Assembly: GCF_000420085.1 (NCBI RefSeq)
Contig: NZ_ATUG01000002.1
Span: 682,001-746,000 of the forward strand
DNA: 64,000 bases
From: Desulfospira joergensenii DSM 10085
GTDB lineage: Bacteria; Desulfobacterota; Desulfobacteria; Desulfobacterales; Desulfobacteraceae
Reading direction: 5' to 3'
Below, one piece after another: positions 43,055 through 54,007 of the stretch. The translations under genes and the position numbers were made by a program. The first letter of the stretch is position 1; each line of letters begins with the position of its first letter. The notes beneath the pieces are model-generated. The model had not been told where the DNA came from. It ran no database searches and saw nothing but the letters and a program-made list of their open reading frames with translations.

Positions 43055-45982
43055 ATGAAACACGAAAGCAGTGCCTGTGCGGATATCCAAACCCAGACAA
43101 ATGTCAGGGTCCTGCCCGTACAGGCTTCCAAGGAATTGGATTCCATCATTGTCAAAGGGGCAAGGGAGCATAACCTTAAAAATATCGATGTGGAAATCCC
43201 CAAGAAAAACCTGGTGGTGGTCACCGGGGTTTCCGGTTCGGGGAAATCGAGTCTGGCCTTTGACACCATCTTTGCCGAGGGCCAGCGAAGGTATGTGGAG
43301 TCCCTTTCCTCCTATGCCCGACAGTTCATCGGCCAGATGGAAAAACCCAAGTATGATACGATTCGGGGGCTCTCCCCCACCATCGCCATCGAGCAGAAGG
43401 CCGCGTCCAAGAATCCCAGATCCACCGTGGGAACCATCACGGAGATTTATGACTACCTTCGGGTTCTCTTCGCCCGGGTGGGCACCCAGCACTGCTGCAA
43501 ATGCGGGGAGAAAGTGGGCCGGGGCCATGCCCAGTCCATGGTATCCCAGATCATGGACCTGCCCCCGGGTTCAAAGATCCTGATCCTGGCCCCCATCGTG
43601 GAGAACCGGAAGGGAGAGCACAGGGAGCGCCTGGAGGAGTTGAAAAAAGAGGGATACGGACGGGTGCGGGTGGACGGGGTGGTCCAGGAGCTTGCAGCGG
43701 TCCAGGCCCTGGCCCGGAACAAAAAGCACAATATCGAGGTGGTGGTGGACCGCCTGGTCATCAAAAAAGAAAAAGAGTTTCAATCCCGGCTCACCGATTC
43801 CGTGGAAACGGCCCTGGGACTCGGGAACGGCCAGATCATCGTCCACATCCTGGGCCGGGAGGACCGGAAGATGAGCGAGGCCCGCTCCTGCTGCGGCATT
43901 GCCTATCCTGAACTCACTCCCCAGATCTTTTCTTTCAACTCCCCACTGGGCATGTGCCCGGACTGTAACGGCATCGGCACCCTGCTCTCCATGGACCCGG
44001 ACAAGATCGTGCCGGACAAGAATCTGAGCATCCGTCAGGGGGCGGTCCTGCCCTGGAAGAATTATTTTATCCAGAAACCCCGGTTTTCCAATGACAACTC
44101 CTGGGGCAGGGGCCAGCTCCTGGCCATGGAAGAGCAGTTTAAAATAGATTTTGATAAGCCGTGGAAAGATCTGTCCAAAAAGCATAAGGACCTCATCCTG
44201 TACGGGTCTGGATCCCGTGAGATGAAAGTCAAATGGAATTCAGCCAAGATCCAGGGGGAGTTCACCCGGACCCATGAGGGTCTGATCCATACCCTGATGC
44301 GGCGGTACCAGTCCACCCAGTCCGAGTCCCAGAAAAAATATTATTCCGCATTCATGACGGCCAGCACCTGCAAGGCCTGTGGAGGAAAGCGTCTCAGGGA
44401 AGAGATCCTCCACGTGCTCATCAAGGGGAAATCCATCATCGACCTCACCGGGATGACCGTCCGCCAGGCCCATGATTTTGTGAACAGCCTGGACCTTGAG
44501 GGCAGCAAAAAGCTGATCGCCGGGGAACTGCTCAAGGAGATCTCCGACCGGCTGGGCTTCCTGGTCAATGTGGGCCTGGATTATCTTTCCCTGGACCGGA
44601 GCGGACCCACCCTGTCCGGGGGGGAATCCCAGCGGATCCGGCTGGCCTCCCAGGTGGGCAGCGAACTCACCGGGGTCCTCTATATTCTGGATGAACCCTC
44701 CATCGGCCTCCACCAGAGGGACAATATCCGGCTGCTCAAAACCCTTCAGCATTTAAGGGATATCGGAAATACCCTCATTGTGGTGGAGCATGACCAGGAG
44801 ACCATGGAAGAGTCGGACTGGATCATCGACATCGGTCCCGGGGCCGGCCACCTGGGGGGGCAGATCGTTGCCCAGGGAACCCCGGCCCAGATCCGGTCCA
44901 ACCCGGCCTCGGTTACGGGCAAATTCTTAACCGGAGAAGAGAAGATAGAAGTCCCGAAAAATCGGGTAAAACCCAAGAAAAGAAAATGGGTCTCCATTCA
45001 AAGGGCCTCGGAAAACAATCTGAAAAACGTGACCGCCAAAATTCCGGTGGGCCTGATCACGGCCGTAACCGGGGTGTCCGGGGCCGGTAAATCCACCCTG
45101 ATCAACCAGATCCTCTACCCGGCCCTGGCTGTCAATCTTCATCAATCCCAGATGGCTGTCGGGGCCCATAAGGGGATCATCGGCCTCTCCCACCTGAACA
45201 AGGTGATCAACATCGACCAGAAGCCCATCGGCCGGACCCCCCGGAGCAACCCGGCCACCTATACCAAGGTGTTTGATCATATCCGGGATCTCTTTGCCAT
45301 GATCCCGGAATCCAAGGCCCGGGGATATCAAAAGGGAAGGTACTCCTTTAACGTAAAGGGAGGCCGGTGCGAAGCCTGCAAGGGGGACGGATACATCAAG
45401 GTGGAGATGCACTTTCTGGCCGATGTCTTTGTTCCCTGCGAGGTCTGCGAAGGGAAGCGGTTCAACCGCTCCACCCTGGAAATCGCCTATAAAGGCCATT
45501 CCATATCCGATGTCCTGGATCTCTCCGTTCTCCAGGCCCGGGAACTCTTTGAGAATCATCCCAGAATCACCCGCATCCTGGACACCCTCATGGATGTGGG
45601 CCTCTCCTATATCAAGCTGGGCCAGGCAGCCACCACCCTGTCCGGGGGCGAGGCCCAGCGGATCAAGCTGGCCCGGGAACTGGCCAAGCGGGCCACAGGG
45701 GACACCCTCTATATTCTGGACGAACCCACCACCGGGCTCCATTTCCAGGATGTGCGGCTATTGCTCAAGGTGCTCCAGCGCCTTCGGGACGCCGGCAACA
45801 CCGTGGTCATCATCGAGCACAACCTGGACGTGATCAAGACTGCGGACTGGATCATTGACCTGGGCCCCGAGGGCGGGGCAAGCGGGGGAGAGATCATTGC
45901 GGCCGGATCGCCGGAAGATGTGGCCCGGGAAAAACAGAGTCATACGGGTCGGTATCTGAAAGAGATTCTATTGCAGGGGTAA
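43055..45982 (+). CDS. uvrA: Excinuclease ABC subunit A
   Basis: This 975-residue DNA-damage recognition ATPase has two ABC modules. First Walker [21 protein letters not shown] with [14 protein letters not shown]; zinc-finger pairs CCKCGEK and CPDCNGIG, then CKACGGKR; first signature [17 protein letters not shown]. The second module has [18 protein letters not shown]...[30 protein letters not shown], and [13 protein letters not shown]. It works with UvrB/C in nucleotide excision repair. It starts at ATG 43055 with a short extra N-terminal tail of ~30 residues before the conserved [14 protein letters not shown]. Confidence 0.97.
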   Translation: MKHESSACADIQTQTNVRVLPVQASKELDSIIVKGAREHNLKNIDVEIPKKNLVVVTGVSGSGKSSLAFDTIFAEGQRRYVESLSSYARQFIGQMEKPKYDTIRGLSPTIAIEQKAASKNPRSTVGTITEIYDYLRVLFARVGTQHCCKCGEKVGRGHAQSMVSQIMDLPPGSKILILAPIVENRKGEHRERLEELKKEGYGRVRVDGVVQELAAVQALARNKKHNIEVVVDRLVIKKEKEFQSRLTDSVETALGLGNGQIIVHILGREDRKMSEARSCCGIAYPELTPQIFSFNSPLGMCPDCNGIGTLLSMDPDKIVPDKNLSIRQGAVLPWKNYFIQKPRFSNDNSWGRGQLLAMEEQFKIDFDKPWKDLSKKHKDLILYGSGSREMKVKWNSAKIQGEFTRTHEGLIHTLMRRYQSTQSESQKKYYSAFMTASTCKACGGKRLREEILHVLIKGKSIIDLTGMTVRQAHDFVNSLDLEGSKKLIAGELLKEISDRLGFLVNVGLDYLSLDRSGPTLSGGESQRIRLASQVGSELTGVLYILDEPSIGLHQRDNIRLLKTLQHLRDIGNTLIVVEHDQETMEESDWIIDIGPGAGHLGGQIVAQGTPAQIRSNPASVTGKFLTGEEKIEVPKNRVKPKKRKWVSIQRASENNLKNVTAKIPVGLITAVTGVSGAGKSTLINQILYPALAVNLHQSQMAVGAHKGIIGLSHLNKVINIDQKPIGRTPRSNPATYTKVFDHIRDLFAMIPESKARGYQKGRYSFNVKGGRCEACKGDGYIKVEMHFLADVFVPCEVCEGKRFNRSTLEIAYKGHSISDVLDLSVLQARELFENHPRITRILDTLMDVGLSYIKLGQAATTLSGGEAQRIKLARELAKRATGDTLYILDEPTTGLHFQDVRLLLKVLQRLRDAGNTVVIIEHNLDVIKTADWIIDLGPEGGASGGEIIAAGSPEDVAREKQSHTGRYLKEILLQG

Positions 45983-46000
45983 GGCAGGGCACTCTGGCCG

Positions 46001-48040
46001 TCAGCAAGTTGCCTTGCTGGCGGTAAGGGTTTCTACTTCTACCCGGCTGCAGTGAAACGCACAGGTCTCCCCCTGATCCGTCAGCCGCTGACTGGTCAGC
46101 TGGTTGATGCCCTTTCCCCCTTTCATGAATCTGGGCCAGTGAAGTCCCTCGGCCACCACCAGACCGGGCCGGGTGTCCCGGGTGAGCCTGGCATGGACAC
46201 GGCACTCCCCTCTATCGTTGAACATCCTGACAGGATCTTCCTGGACGATGCGCCTGTCCCGGGCGTCATCGGGATGGATCAGGAGACGGGCCTTTCCGGC
46301 AAGTTCTCGGATTCCCTCGATTTCGTTAAAGGCGGAGTTGAGAAAAAGATGATGGGGTGGGGTGATGAGCTCCAGGCCGAATTTATCCTCTCCGTCCGGG
46401 TCCCGCCATACCCGGCCGCAGGGCAGGGGATCCAGTCCCTTTTCCTGCCAGGCCCGGGAGAAGAACTCCACCTTGCCCGACGGGGTATTGAATCCCTGGG
46501 CATAGGGATTGGACGGGATGTTCAGCCGCACAGCCTTTCCCTGCCACAGGGCTTCGCGGTCGATCCCCTCCAGGCTGGGATGGCCGTCCTGAAGAAACCC
46601 CTTGATCAGTTCCTCCTCATCCAGACCGAATACCTCTTCCTCATATCCCATCCGGGCGGCCAGGGACTGGAAGATCGATAGATTGGCCCGGCTCTCTCCT
46701 AGGGGAGGAATCACAGGCCGGGCGATGCGCAGATAATTCTGGCCGTAACTCTTGTAAAGATCCATCATCTCCAGGAAACTTGCCGAGGGCAGGATGATGT
46801 CGGCCATCAGGGCCGTATCGGTCATGAAGAGTTCGTGGACCACGGTGAACAGGTCTTCCCGGGCCATGCCCTGAAGGATCCTGGCCGACTGGGGCGCCAC
46901 TGCAGCCGGGTTGCTCATGTAGTTGTAAAAGAGTTTGACAGGCGGATCACTAAGTTGAGTCAGGGCATTCCCCAACTCCACCATGTTGATCACACGGGTC
47001 CCGGTCGGGCATAGATCCGGCCGGGTCAACCGGGTGATGTCCGAAGGTCCTCCCCCAAGGCTCCGGGTAATGCCCCCTCCCTTGGTTGTAAACGCTCCGA
47101 CCAGGGGAGGAAGGCAGGCAATGGTCCGCATGGCCATGGCCCCCCTGAGCTGTCGGCCCGGCCCCCACCCGGTCCGGATAAAGGGGGCTTTTGCCTTTCC
47201 GTAGGCAAGTGCGAAATCTTTGATCTGGCCGGCCGGGACCCCGCAGATCCGGGAGACCTTTTCCAGGGGGTATTCTGCCGCCCGTTTTACCAGGTCCTCA
47301 TATCCGAGGGTCTGGTTCTTCACAAATTCCAGGTCGACCCGGCTTTCCCGGATCAGAATATTCATCACTCCCAGGGCCAGGGCCGCGTCGGTTCCGGGTT
47401 TCAGCATCAGGTGAATGTCGGCCTCTTTGGCAGTCCGGTTCCGGTAAGGATCAATGACCACGATGGGAGCGCCTTTTCCCCTGGCCTTTTGGAAAAAGGG
47501 CCAGGCATGGACATTGGTGGTGAGGGTGTTGCTGCCCCAGATGACGATAAAATCCGAATCCACGGCAGATTCGATATCTGTGCTGGGCCCGGCTCCCAGG
47601 GTGGTCTTGAAGCCCTCACCCGACGCCGGGCCGCAGATGGTGGACAGCATCCGGCTGGCCCCGAGTTTGTGAAAAAAAGCATGGCCGGCGTGCTGCTGGA
47701 CAATCCCCATATGACCGGCAAAGTGATAGGGCAGGATGGCCTGGGCCCCGAAATCGGAACAGACCTTTTGGATCTGATCCGTTACCCGGTCAAGGGCTTC
47801 GTCCCAGCTTATAGGCTCAAACTGGCCGGACCCTTTGGGGCCTTTGCGTTTTAAAGGGGTCAGGATTCTGTCCTTATTGTGCACATGGTCGGGAAAAAAT
47901 TTTGCCTTTTTACAGATGAAGCCCCGGGTAAAGGGATGGTCCGGGTCCCCCTTTACCTTGGTGATTTTTCCCTGTTCCACTTTGACCAGAAGTCCGCACG
48001 CATCCGGACAGTCCTTGGTGCACACAGAAGGTCTCCACAT
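46001..48040 (-). CDS. Molybdopterin-dependent oxidoreductase of the DMSO-reductase superfamily
   Basis: A 679-residue protein. The N-terminal [4Fe-4S] ligands are Cys 7, 11, 15 and 43 (CTKDCPDAC...FICKKAK). Molybdopterin-binding regions include ISWDEALDRV, WGSNTLTTNVHAWPF, NPAAVAPQ, DIILPSASFLE, NAFNEIEGI-type ending and MFNDRGECRV. There is no Tat signal, so it is cytoplasmic, and no electron-transfer subunit is adjacent. The active-site region STICGPASGEGF does not decide between formate dehydrogenase and other substrates. It is convergent with uvrA, only 18 bp away. The likeliest group is the single-subunit 'molybdopterin oxidoreductase' of anaerobes with unknown substrate. Confidence 0.88.
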   Translation of the reverse strand: MWRPSVCTKDCPDACGLLVKVEQGKITKVKGDPDHPFTRGFICKKAKFFPDHVHNKDRILTPLKRKGPKGSGQFEPISWDEALDRVTDQIQKVCSDFGAQAILPYHFAGHMGIVQQHAGHAFFHKLGASRMLSTICGPASGEGFKTTLGAGPSTDIESAVDSDFIVIWGSNTLTTNVHAWPFFQKARGKGAPIVVIDPYRNRTAKEADIHLMLKPGTDAALALGVMNILIRESRVDLEFVKNQTLGYEDLVKRAAEYPLEKVSRICGVPAGQIKDFALAYGKAKAPFIRTGWGPGRQLRGAMAMRTIACLPPLVGAFTTKGGGITRSLGGGPSDITRLTRPDLCPTGTRVINMVELGNALTQLSDPPVKLFYNYMSNPAAVAPQSARILQGMAREDLFTVVHELFMTDTALMADIILPSASFLEMMDLYKSYGQNYLRIARPVIPPLGESRANLSIFQSLAARMGYEEEVFGLDEEELIKGFLQDGHPSLEGIDREALWQGKAVRLNIPSNPYAQGFNTPSGKVEFFSRAWQEKGLDPLPCGRVWRDPDGEDKFGLELITPPHHLFLNSAFNEIEGIRELAGKARLLIHPDDARDRRIVQEDPVRMFNDRGECRVHARLTRDTRPGLVVAEGLHWPRFMKGGKGINQLTSQRLTDQGETCAFHCSRVEVETLTASKATC

Positions 48041-48246
48041 GTTCCTGATTCTCCTTACATGGATGTAGTGATTTTTCTGCCGGATCAGCGGCAGGGTTTT
48101 TGTTCTGAATCAGCCTATTTCAAGTGAGGGGAAAAATCAACCTTGCCGGACATACCCTCAAGTGAGTTCTGTTCTGTGATCCTTTCCCATGTCTCATCAT
48201 ATGTTCTCCGGTACAGGATGGTAGCTTGGGTATCCAGCGAAAGAAA

Positions 48247-48738
48247 TTAATCCAAGTTTAGAGCCACTTTGCATTTATTACACTTCACAACACCCCGAAA
48301 AACCTTATTCCCGCATTCCGGGCAATAATAACGAGCTCCTTCATCTTCAATCCATTTTTCTGTCCCATATTTTTTTCTATATGGGACAGATCTTAGAATC
48401 ACCCTTTTGCCGACATCCATTGAAAAATCATCTATATATTTACAAGGGAATTCATCACATTGATGGCACCCCTCATAATCTTTTTCTTTTATACAATCCC
48501 GGATATCACATTGTTTACAATGCATAAAAAGATTATCAGAAAGACATCCGTCGCATTTGATGTCGCTTGTTGTGATATTTTCACTATTCGGCAGAATCCC
48601 TTTCCCGGGAACACCACCCTTGTAAAGCCCAACCAGCCGTTCCTTGAATTTTTCATTGTTATCACGATCCGCAATATGGATTGCACAAACGCCGCAGTAA
48701 AGTCCGCATGGTGAAGCAAAATTCCGATTGATTGTCAT
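48247..48738 (-). CDS. Cys-rich DUF3795-type protein with C-terminal zinc ribbon
   Basis: A 163-residue protein. N-terminal CGLYCGVCAIH, then CDGCLSD, CKQCDIRDC, and CHQCDEFPC are characteristic of DUF3795 proteins. The C-terminus adds YYCPECGNKVFRG and KCNKCKVAL, a zinc-ribbon-like element. Fourteen or more Cys suggest Fe-S or zinc binding. The function is unknown; such proteins are frequent in anaerobes. GGGGGA precedes the ATG. Confidence 0.82.
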   Translation of the reverse strand: MTINRNFASPCGLYCGVCAIHIADRDNNEKFKERLVGLYKGGVPGKGILPNSENITTSDIKCDGCLSDNLFMHCKQCDIRDCIKEKDYEGCHQCDEFPCKYIDDFSMDVGKRVILRSVPYRKKYGTEKWIEDEGARYYCPECGNKVFRGVVKCNKCKVALNLD

Positions 48739-48914
48739 GTGATAAAATCCCCCTTGTATTGTTTTGATCTGTTCATAATATTCAAAAAAATGAATTTATC
48801 ATTTTTTTTATAAATCACTTAAGGATCTGATGTTATTTGGTATTTTTTTCTAGGATTGTGACAAAAAAATATCTCATAAGTCAATTAATCATCCCCCCTT
48901 CAAATGTAACCATA

Positions 48915-48962
48915 TTGACAAAAAGCTCTCTACCCCATATACTTAATTCGTTATTTAGCTAA
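48915..48962 (+). promoter_or_regulatory. Sigma-70 promoter and ArsR-type operator of the arsenic operon
   Basis: TTGACA (48915-48920), a 17-bp spacer and TATACT (48938-48943) form a near-consensus promoter. The perfect palindrome TTAGCTAA (48955-48962), within a longer AT-rich dyad, overlaps the expected start, where ArsR-family repressors bind. Derepression by arsenite is expected by analogy. Confidence 0.8.
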
Positions 48963-48974
48963 CTATAAAATCAT

Positions 48975-49370
48975 ATGGGTTCTATGGATCAAACACTTTC
49001 TATAATCAAATCAATATCGGATAAAAACAGGCTCAGGATTCTAAATGTGCTGCTGGCCCATGATGAATTATGCGCCTGTCAGATAACTGAATTTTTAGGG
49101 ATAGCCGGAGCCACGGCTTCCAGGCATCTGGGGTTGATGGTCAATGCCGGGATGTTGAAAAACCGTAAGCAGGGACGGTGGATATACTTTCGAATAAACC
49201 GGGAGGAATCCTCTTTGGTCCCTCTTTTGGAGTGGGTGAAAGGTCAGATTCAGGAATCCGGGCAGGCGGAAAAGGATTCGGAAGCATTGAAAAAAATATT
49301 GCTTATCCCCTGCGAAGAACTGAGCCGGAAACAAAGAAAAAGCAGTGCCTTCACCAAGGCAAAAGAGTAA
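48975..49370 (+). CDS. arsR: ArsR-family transcriptional repressor
   Basis: A 131-residue winged-helix regulator. DKNRLRILNVLLAHDELCACQITEFLGIAGATASRHLGLM holds the helix-turn-helix and the ELCACQ metal-site motif of ArsR (Cys-x-Cys in helix alpha3). GMLKNRKQGRWIYFRIN is the wing. The C-terminal ~45 residues contain a further Cys (IPCEEL), which could supply the third arsenite ligand. It is first in arsR-arsC-acr3, 32 bp from the promoter boxes. A second in-frame ATG lies three codons in. Confidence 0.92.
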   Translation: MGSMDQTLSIIKSISDKNRLRILNVLLAHDELCACQITEFLGIAGATASRHLGLMVNAGMLKNRKQGRWIYFRINREESSLVPLLEWVKGQIQESGQAEKDSEALKKILLIPCEELSRKQRKSSAFTKAKE

Positions 49371-49383
49371 AGGGAGATACGTG

Positions 49384-49839
49384 ATGAAAGAAAAGCTCAA
49401 AATATTGTTCCTCTGCACGGGCAATTCCTGCCGCAGCCAGATGGCGGAAGCATGGACCCGAAAACTAAAGGGAGACATCATTGAGGTTTACTCTGCCGGT
49501 GTTGAAACACACGGCCTGAATCCCAATGCGGTCAAAGTAATGGCCGAAGCCGGGGTGGACATCTCAACCCATAGGTCCAAGCGGATTGCCGAATTTAAAG
49601 ATACGGAACTGGATGTTGTCATCACCGTCTGCGGACATGCCCACGAAACCTGTCCATATTTTCCACCCCCGCCTAAGGTTATCCATGTCGGATTTGATGA
49701 TCCGCCCAAGATGGCACAAGAGATTGCAGACCAGGGTGGCAATGGGGAACAGCAGCTGGACTGCTACCGGAAAATCAGGGATGAGATCAAAGCGTTTGTT
49801 GAAAAAATGCCTGAAAACATAAACAAGCGAACCAAATAG
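49384..49839 (+). CDS. arsC: Arsenate reductase, low-molecular-weight phosphatase (thioredoxin-coupled) type
   Basis: A 151-residue protein of the LMW-PTPase fold. [16 protein letters not shown] carries the P-loop nucleophile Cys, and [11 protein letters not shown] carries the two resolving Cys of the thioredoxin-linked cycle. It reduces arsenate to arsenite. It starts at ATG 49384, with AGGGAG upstream and 13 bp after the regulator; a longer start is unlikely. It is followed by the arsenite exporter. Confidence 0.95.
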   Translation: MKEKLKILFLCTGNSCRSQMAEAWTRKLKGDIIEVYSAGVETHGLNPNAVKVMAEAGVDISTHRSKRIAEFKDTELDVVITVCGHAHETCPYFPPPPKVIHVGFDDPPKMAQEIADQGGNGEQQLDCYRKIRDEIKAFVEKMPENINKRTK

Positions 49840-49862
49840 TTTGTCAGCCAAAGGAGAGAACA

Positions 49863-51041
49863 ATGAACACGGATACCGGCAATGACCGCAGAATGACCAG
49901 TCTTTTTGAGCGCTATCTGACGGTCTGGGTCGGATTGTCTATTATCGGCGGAATTCTTCTGGGTAAAATCGCTCCGGACCTTGCCGGATCCCTGGATGGG
50001 ATGTCCATAAAGGTGAACGGAGCCCCGGTGGTATCCATTCCCATTGCGGTTTGTCTGTTTTTTATGATGTATCCCATCATGGCTAAGATTGATTTTACTT
50101 CTGTGATCAAGGCAGGGAAAAGCGGCCGGCCTGTATTTTTAACTCTGTTCATCAACTGGGGCATCAAGCCCTTCACCATGTGCGCAATCTCCCTGTTTTT
50201 TCTGGGTTTTCTTTTTAAATCCTTTATCGGTGCAGAGGCCGTGGATCTTGTAAAAATGCCTTTTGGTCTTGATCTGCCCATCGGCGCCGCACACGGAGCC
50301 GGCATTGTTGTTCTGCAGGACGGCATTAATATGCTTCAAATTCCTTTGTGGCGAAGCTATTTTGCAGGATGCATCCTTTTGGGTATTGCACCCTGCACGG
50401 CAATGGTCCTTGTCTGGGGGTATCTGTCAAGGGGCAATGACGGCTTAACCCTGGTTATGGTTGCGCTCAATTCCCTTACCATGCTGGTATTATACGGGGT
50501 GCTGGGCGGTTTCCTGCTCGGCGTTGGTAAACTTCCCATCCCCTGGCAGGCCCTTGCCCTTTCAGTGGGTGTCTATGTTGCCCTGCCGCTCGTGGCAGGC
50601 TATTTTTCGAGAAAATGGATTATCTCAGCCAAAGGGGAAACCTGGTTCAAGGAAAAATTTTTAGGTGTCCTGACTCCGGTGACCATCAGTGCACTTCTTC
50701 TGACCCTGGTGCTGCTGTTCAGCTTTAAGGGCGAAGTCATCACCGCCAGTCCATTGACCATTCTCTGGATTGCCATACCGCTTTTCATCCAGACAATATT
50801 CATCTTTGCCCTGGGATATGCAGGGGCAAGATTTCTCAAGCTAAATTATGAGGATGCAGCTCCGGCTGCCATGATTGGTGCATCCAATCATTTTGAAGTC
50901 GCCATTGCAACGGCTGTAATGCTGTTCGGTCTGTCATCCGGAGCCGCTCTTGCCACGGTAGTCGGTGTTCTGATTGAGGTCCCGGTAATGCTGATGCTGG
51001 TTGGTTTTTGTAAAAAAACGACCCATTGGTTTGACCGGTAG
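49863..51041 (+). CDS. acr3: ACR3-family arsenite efflux permease
   Basis: A 392-residue membrane protein with about ten hydrophobic segments. Family motifs include [25 protein letters not shown] (with the conserved Cys of the transport site region), [19 protein letters not shown] and [14 protein letters not shown]. It exports As(III) using the proton motive force. It differs from ArsB by length and the PCTAMV motif. It is last in the operon; AGGAGAG precedes its start. Confidence 0.95.
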   Translation: MNTDTGNDRRMTSLFERYLTVWVGLSIIGGILLGKIAPDLAGSLDGMSIKVNGAPVVSIPIAVCLFFMMYPIMAKIDFTSVIKAGKSGRPVFLTLFINWGIKPFTMCAISLFFLGFLFKSFIGAEAVDLVKMPFGLDLPIGAAHGAGIVVLQDGINMLQIPLWRSYFAGCILLGIAPCTAMVLVWGYLSRGNDGLTLVMVALNSLTMLVLYGVLGGFLLGVGKLPIPWQALALSVGVYVALPLVAGYFSRKWIISAKGETWFKEKFLGVLTPVTISALLLTLVLLFSFKGEVITASPLTILWIAIPLFIQTIFIFALGYAGARFLKLNYEDAAPAAMIGASNHFEVAIATAVMLFGLSSGAALATVVGVLIEVPVMLMLVGFCKKTTHWFDR

Positions 51042-51714
51042 ATAATTCGGGCTGGGATCTGCTCGGGTTTTACGAATGGCAGGGGCCCCCACCGAGGCAG
51101 ATGAGCAGAATCTGGCGCAGGCCCTGGATGCATTCTGCGAAGAATTGATTCAATTTACCTAATAAAAAATAGGGCGTAACCCTGGGACGCCGGGCCTGTC
51201 CGAACCGGGATTCCGCAAAATCGGATTTTCTATAACCCGGGAGAAGCGGGCAGTGCTGACCTTTGAAGAGAAACTGGTTTTCCCTTGAACTCCCGGGACT
51301 TGCGCATCTGAATCAAAATATGCAGATCCGGCATCCGGGACTGCAACCCCGGACGCCTCCCCACAAGTTTGGAAAGTTATGATCATTGCCCAAAATAGAG
51401 CCCATGTTGAAATATATAGGAATCCTGCAACTACAGGGAGTCTGGGGAGTCGTCCGATCGAAAAACGGAGCCTTACCGAAGGATAGTCCACACCTCAAGT
51501 CCTTGATTTGATCTGCCAGGTTTTCGATCCAAGCTACCAATTACGAAAGTAGGCGATACAACTTCAATAAAGGCTTGGGAGTTCTCTTTTTGGCTCCAGG
51601 GTTTCGACTTACTCCATTTGATTGGAATCGTTACTTTTAATTCCCCATTTTTATATGATGGATAAGATCCAAAGAAAAATAAAGTTCTGTTGATATCTCA
51701 GGATAGGAGAAGTT
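51042..51714. other. Intergenic stretch after the arsenic operon with remnants
   Basis: A short open frame near 51058-51161 ends AGAPTEADEQNLAQALDAFC and resembles the C-terminal tip of a larger protein; no start or domain is left, so I treat it as a relic. Positions 51395-51545 carry one copy of a degenerate dispersed repeat also seen at 60.1 kb. The base composition drops toward AT-rich from here on. Confidence 0.4.
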
Positions 51715-52026
51715 ATGCATTTACCAAAGCCATATGAGGCGTTTTCCAAAACCTATCCAGATCTTTTAAAAAAATATAGTGATCTGGGGGAGGCATGCCG
51801 AAATGCCGGTCCTCTAGAAGAAAAATATCAAGATCTGATTAAGTTGGGGATTGCAATGGGAGCGAATTCAAGAGGCGCTGTAATGTCCGCAGTACGAAAG
51901 GCGTATAGTGCCGGGGCAACTGAAGACGAGATCAGACATGCAGTGTTGTTGGCTGTGACTACTACAGGTTTTCCCAACGCTATGGCTGCTATGTCATGGG
52001 TTGATGAGGTTCTTGCAAAAAAATAG
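51715..52026 (+). CDS. Carboxymuconolactone decarboxylase (AhpD-like)-fold protein lacking the CxxC
   Basis: A 103-residue helical protein with the CMD pattern: LEEKYQDLIKLGIAMGANSRGAVMSAVRKAYSAGATEDEIRHAVLLAVTTTGFPNAMAAM. The segment that carries Cys-x-x-Cys in AhpD reads AMGANSRGAVMS here, so no peroxidase-type redox pair exists. A few CMD proteins without Cys are known. AGGAGA precedes the start. Its stop lies right at the point where the following region starts to look cassette-like. Confidence 0.85.
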   Translation: MHLPKPYEAFSKTYPDLLKKYSDLGEACRNAGPLEEKYQDLIKLGIAMGANSRGAVMSAVRKAYSAGATEDEIRHAVLLAVTTTGFPNAMAAMSWVDEVLAKK

Positions 52027-52150
52027 GTTTAATTTGTCCATTTACAGCATTCTTTTGGTGTAATGATATTTTAAACCGCCAAGACCATAGAGAGGGGCAG
52101 GGATAATCCACAGTATTATGGAATTGGAAAATCACAAACGGGTAACTATA

Positions 52151-54007
52151 AAAGGGTGTTGAAACCGTTCAAATTTCTGTTTCGTTATAGGTGCCCCACG
52201 CGTTTGTAATTCTTTTTTCCAATGTCAGATTGTCCGGCTTTTACCGTAGCAATATCTGGTTTTGTTTTTTACCGCATAAAATCTATTTCAGACGGCGGCC
52301 TTTGTTGTATTCAGATATACCAATAGCGACCGATCAATCGGCTCAGAAAAAATCCCGCATTGAACGTTCAATTCATCCTGTGGCAGCAAACAACTCCTTT
52401 TGCCCATCTTCTTTTTTCATTGGTTTATGCCTTGTTCCGGCCATTTCAATCAACAATGTTACGATAGTCGTCAGAGTTGATCGGACAATCACACCATGCT
52501 GGCTTCTTACCCGTGTTTGTTCGAGGCCTTCTCTTTTTTTCATCAGATTAAAGGGCCTTTCACAGTTTTTCCGGATCTCGATTGCGTCTTGAGATCCGCT
52601 ATGAAAAATCGGCATTGGTTGAAAATAGCCGCTGTCAAAATCAACGATCCTTGATTTTGAACAATTTGATTCAAACGCACACTCACCCGGAACGGCATCA
52701 CATCCAAATTCGTGGCCTTCCGGTGTCGATCCCAAAAACTGCATTGGAATCTCACAAGAATCATTACAGGCAACCCTTAATGGCGATTCCAAAACGTTGT
52801 CAGGAAGTTTGGCTTTCTCCGATGCAGGGGTGACGACATAGACACCGGTTTCGTTGAGAACCGAACCATCACTATCGTGATAAGCCTGGTCGGCGGTTAT
52901 CAATTTGATATCAATACCCAATGTTTGAGCAAGCTTGATCAACGGTTTTAAAAACAGGCTGTCATGATGATTTGCCGCCCCGATTAGGGATACCAATGGA
53001 AAACTATGGCCTGTCGATGGGTTGATGGCTGTTAGGGTGTGAAGCCGGTAGCCAATGACGTAATACGATTTATCCCTTTTATTCCGGCGTTTTCCACAAT
53101 CACAGTCCGGATCGGAATACATTCGTATTTTTTTGCCTTTGACCTGAATTGTGCAAAGGGGGTAATTGATTTCAGACGGCAGTTCACTGGAATCAACACC
53201 ATGGATAACGGCACTCTCCAGACAGCCTGATTTATAAAAATGATGGAGGAAATATACCAGGACATTCATCAATTGTTTGAAATTCAGGCCACGCCGGAAG
53301 TGACACAATTCAGTATGATCTGCCTGGTGTTTGGTATTTAAAGGCAGTCTCACAAAACGCCTGTTTTGCTTTCGTTCCCTGCCAAAATATTCATCGCTGC
53401 AAAATTTCCTGTAACTGATTTCAGGGTATTTGATTATTTTTAAAAGCTCCATCCGAAATAACTGGTAGGGTTGAATATCCCTGTGCACAGCGGAATATCC
53501 GTCAGGCGCAATCAAGCTGTTGATAATCTGGTTGTCTATAAGTTGGTCAACAAACTGCAATTCCGGGTCTACAATTTCAGGGTATGGCTTTTTCAGGGTG
53601 TCAAAATGAAACAGGTTGTCGGAATGAAAATTTTCAATGTAGGACGCCATCTCAGGAAGGCTACGAATCTCTGCTGAGGGGGCCTGATCTTCAACTCCTA
53701 TGAGTTCTTCGATGGGGATGTCCAAGGTTTGAGAATAATCATAATTATCCAAAACTTCCATCATGATTTGCTTTGTCAGCTCTTTTTTGGACTTCCTTGT
53801 CATCTTTTTCCAGTTCGGAAAACTCTTTTTCAATTGCTTTGTGATGATTCGCCTGATATTTTTTGTATGCATAAAGCCTCTGTGGTGTTGTTTCCTTTTT
53901 GTTTAGGCGCTTGAAAGATACAACTAAACAGAGGCTTTTTCAATTACTAACATACTGAAAATTTGTCGGATAACGTTAAAATTGCGTCATCGATTTCAAC
54001 ACCCTTT
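52151..54007. mobile_element. Insertion sequence with 17-bp imperfect terminal inverted repeats
   Basis: The ends AAAGGGTGTTGAAACCG (52151-52167) and its complement at 53991-54007 match in 16 of 17 positions. One transposase gene fills the element on the minus strand. No clear target-site duplication is visible; flanks are ...CTATA and ATTGG.... It interrupts a C-GCAxxG-C-C family gene. Confidence 0.8.
52373..53872 (-). CDS. DDE transposase, IS4/IS1182-like
   Basis: A 499-residue transposase. Candidate catalytic residues: Asp in IHGVDSSELP, Asp in LITADQAYHDSDG, and Glu in the C-terminal RPFNLMKKREGLEQTRVRS, which resembles the Y-R-E type signature of IS4-group enzymes. A Cys-rich stretch (CDAVPGECAFESNCSK) before the last motif is typical of the IS1182-like branch. 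The frame is uninterrupted, so it may be active. A second 'shadow' hairpin with AGCCTCTGT/ACAGAGGCT arms (around 53875-53935) lies just upstream of its start and could act as a regulatory terminator. Confidence 0.85.
   Translation of the reverse strand: MHTKNIRRIITKQLKKSFPNWKKMTRKSKKELTKQIMMEVLDNYDYSQTLDIPIEELIGVEDQAPSAEIRSLPEMASYIENFHSDNLFHFDTLKKPYPEIVDPELQFVDQLIDNQIINSLIAPDGYSAVHRDIQPYQLFRMELLKIIKYPEISYRKFCSDEYFGRERKQNRRFVRLPLNTKHQADHTELCHFRRGLNFKQLMNVLVYFLHHFYKSGCLESAVIHGVDSSELPSEINYPLCTIQVKGKKIRMYSDPDCDCGKRRNKRDKSYYVIGYRLHTLTAINPSTGHSFPLVSLIGAANHHDSLFLKPLIKLAQTLGIDIKLITADQAYHDSDGSVLNETGVYVVTPASEKAKLPDNVLESPLRVACNDSCEIPMQFLGSTPEGHEFGCDAVPGECAFESNCSKSRIVDFDSGYFQPMPIFHSGSQDAIEIRKNCERPFNLMKKREGLEQTRVRSQHGVIVRSTLTTIVTLLIEMAGTRHKPMKKEDGQKELFAATG

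Noticed and set aside
45998..46023. An 11-bp hairpin between uvrA and the molybdopterin enzyme gene as terminator
   Set aside because: It has no T-tract in either direction and overlaps coding sequence of the leftward gene.
52027..52033. GTTTAAT as the leading edge of a cassette for the split redox gene
   Set aside because: It complements the ATTAAAC of the attC-like site at 54419, but it overlaps the end of the CMD-like gene and no attC precedes it; it may be coincidence.
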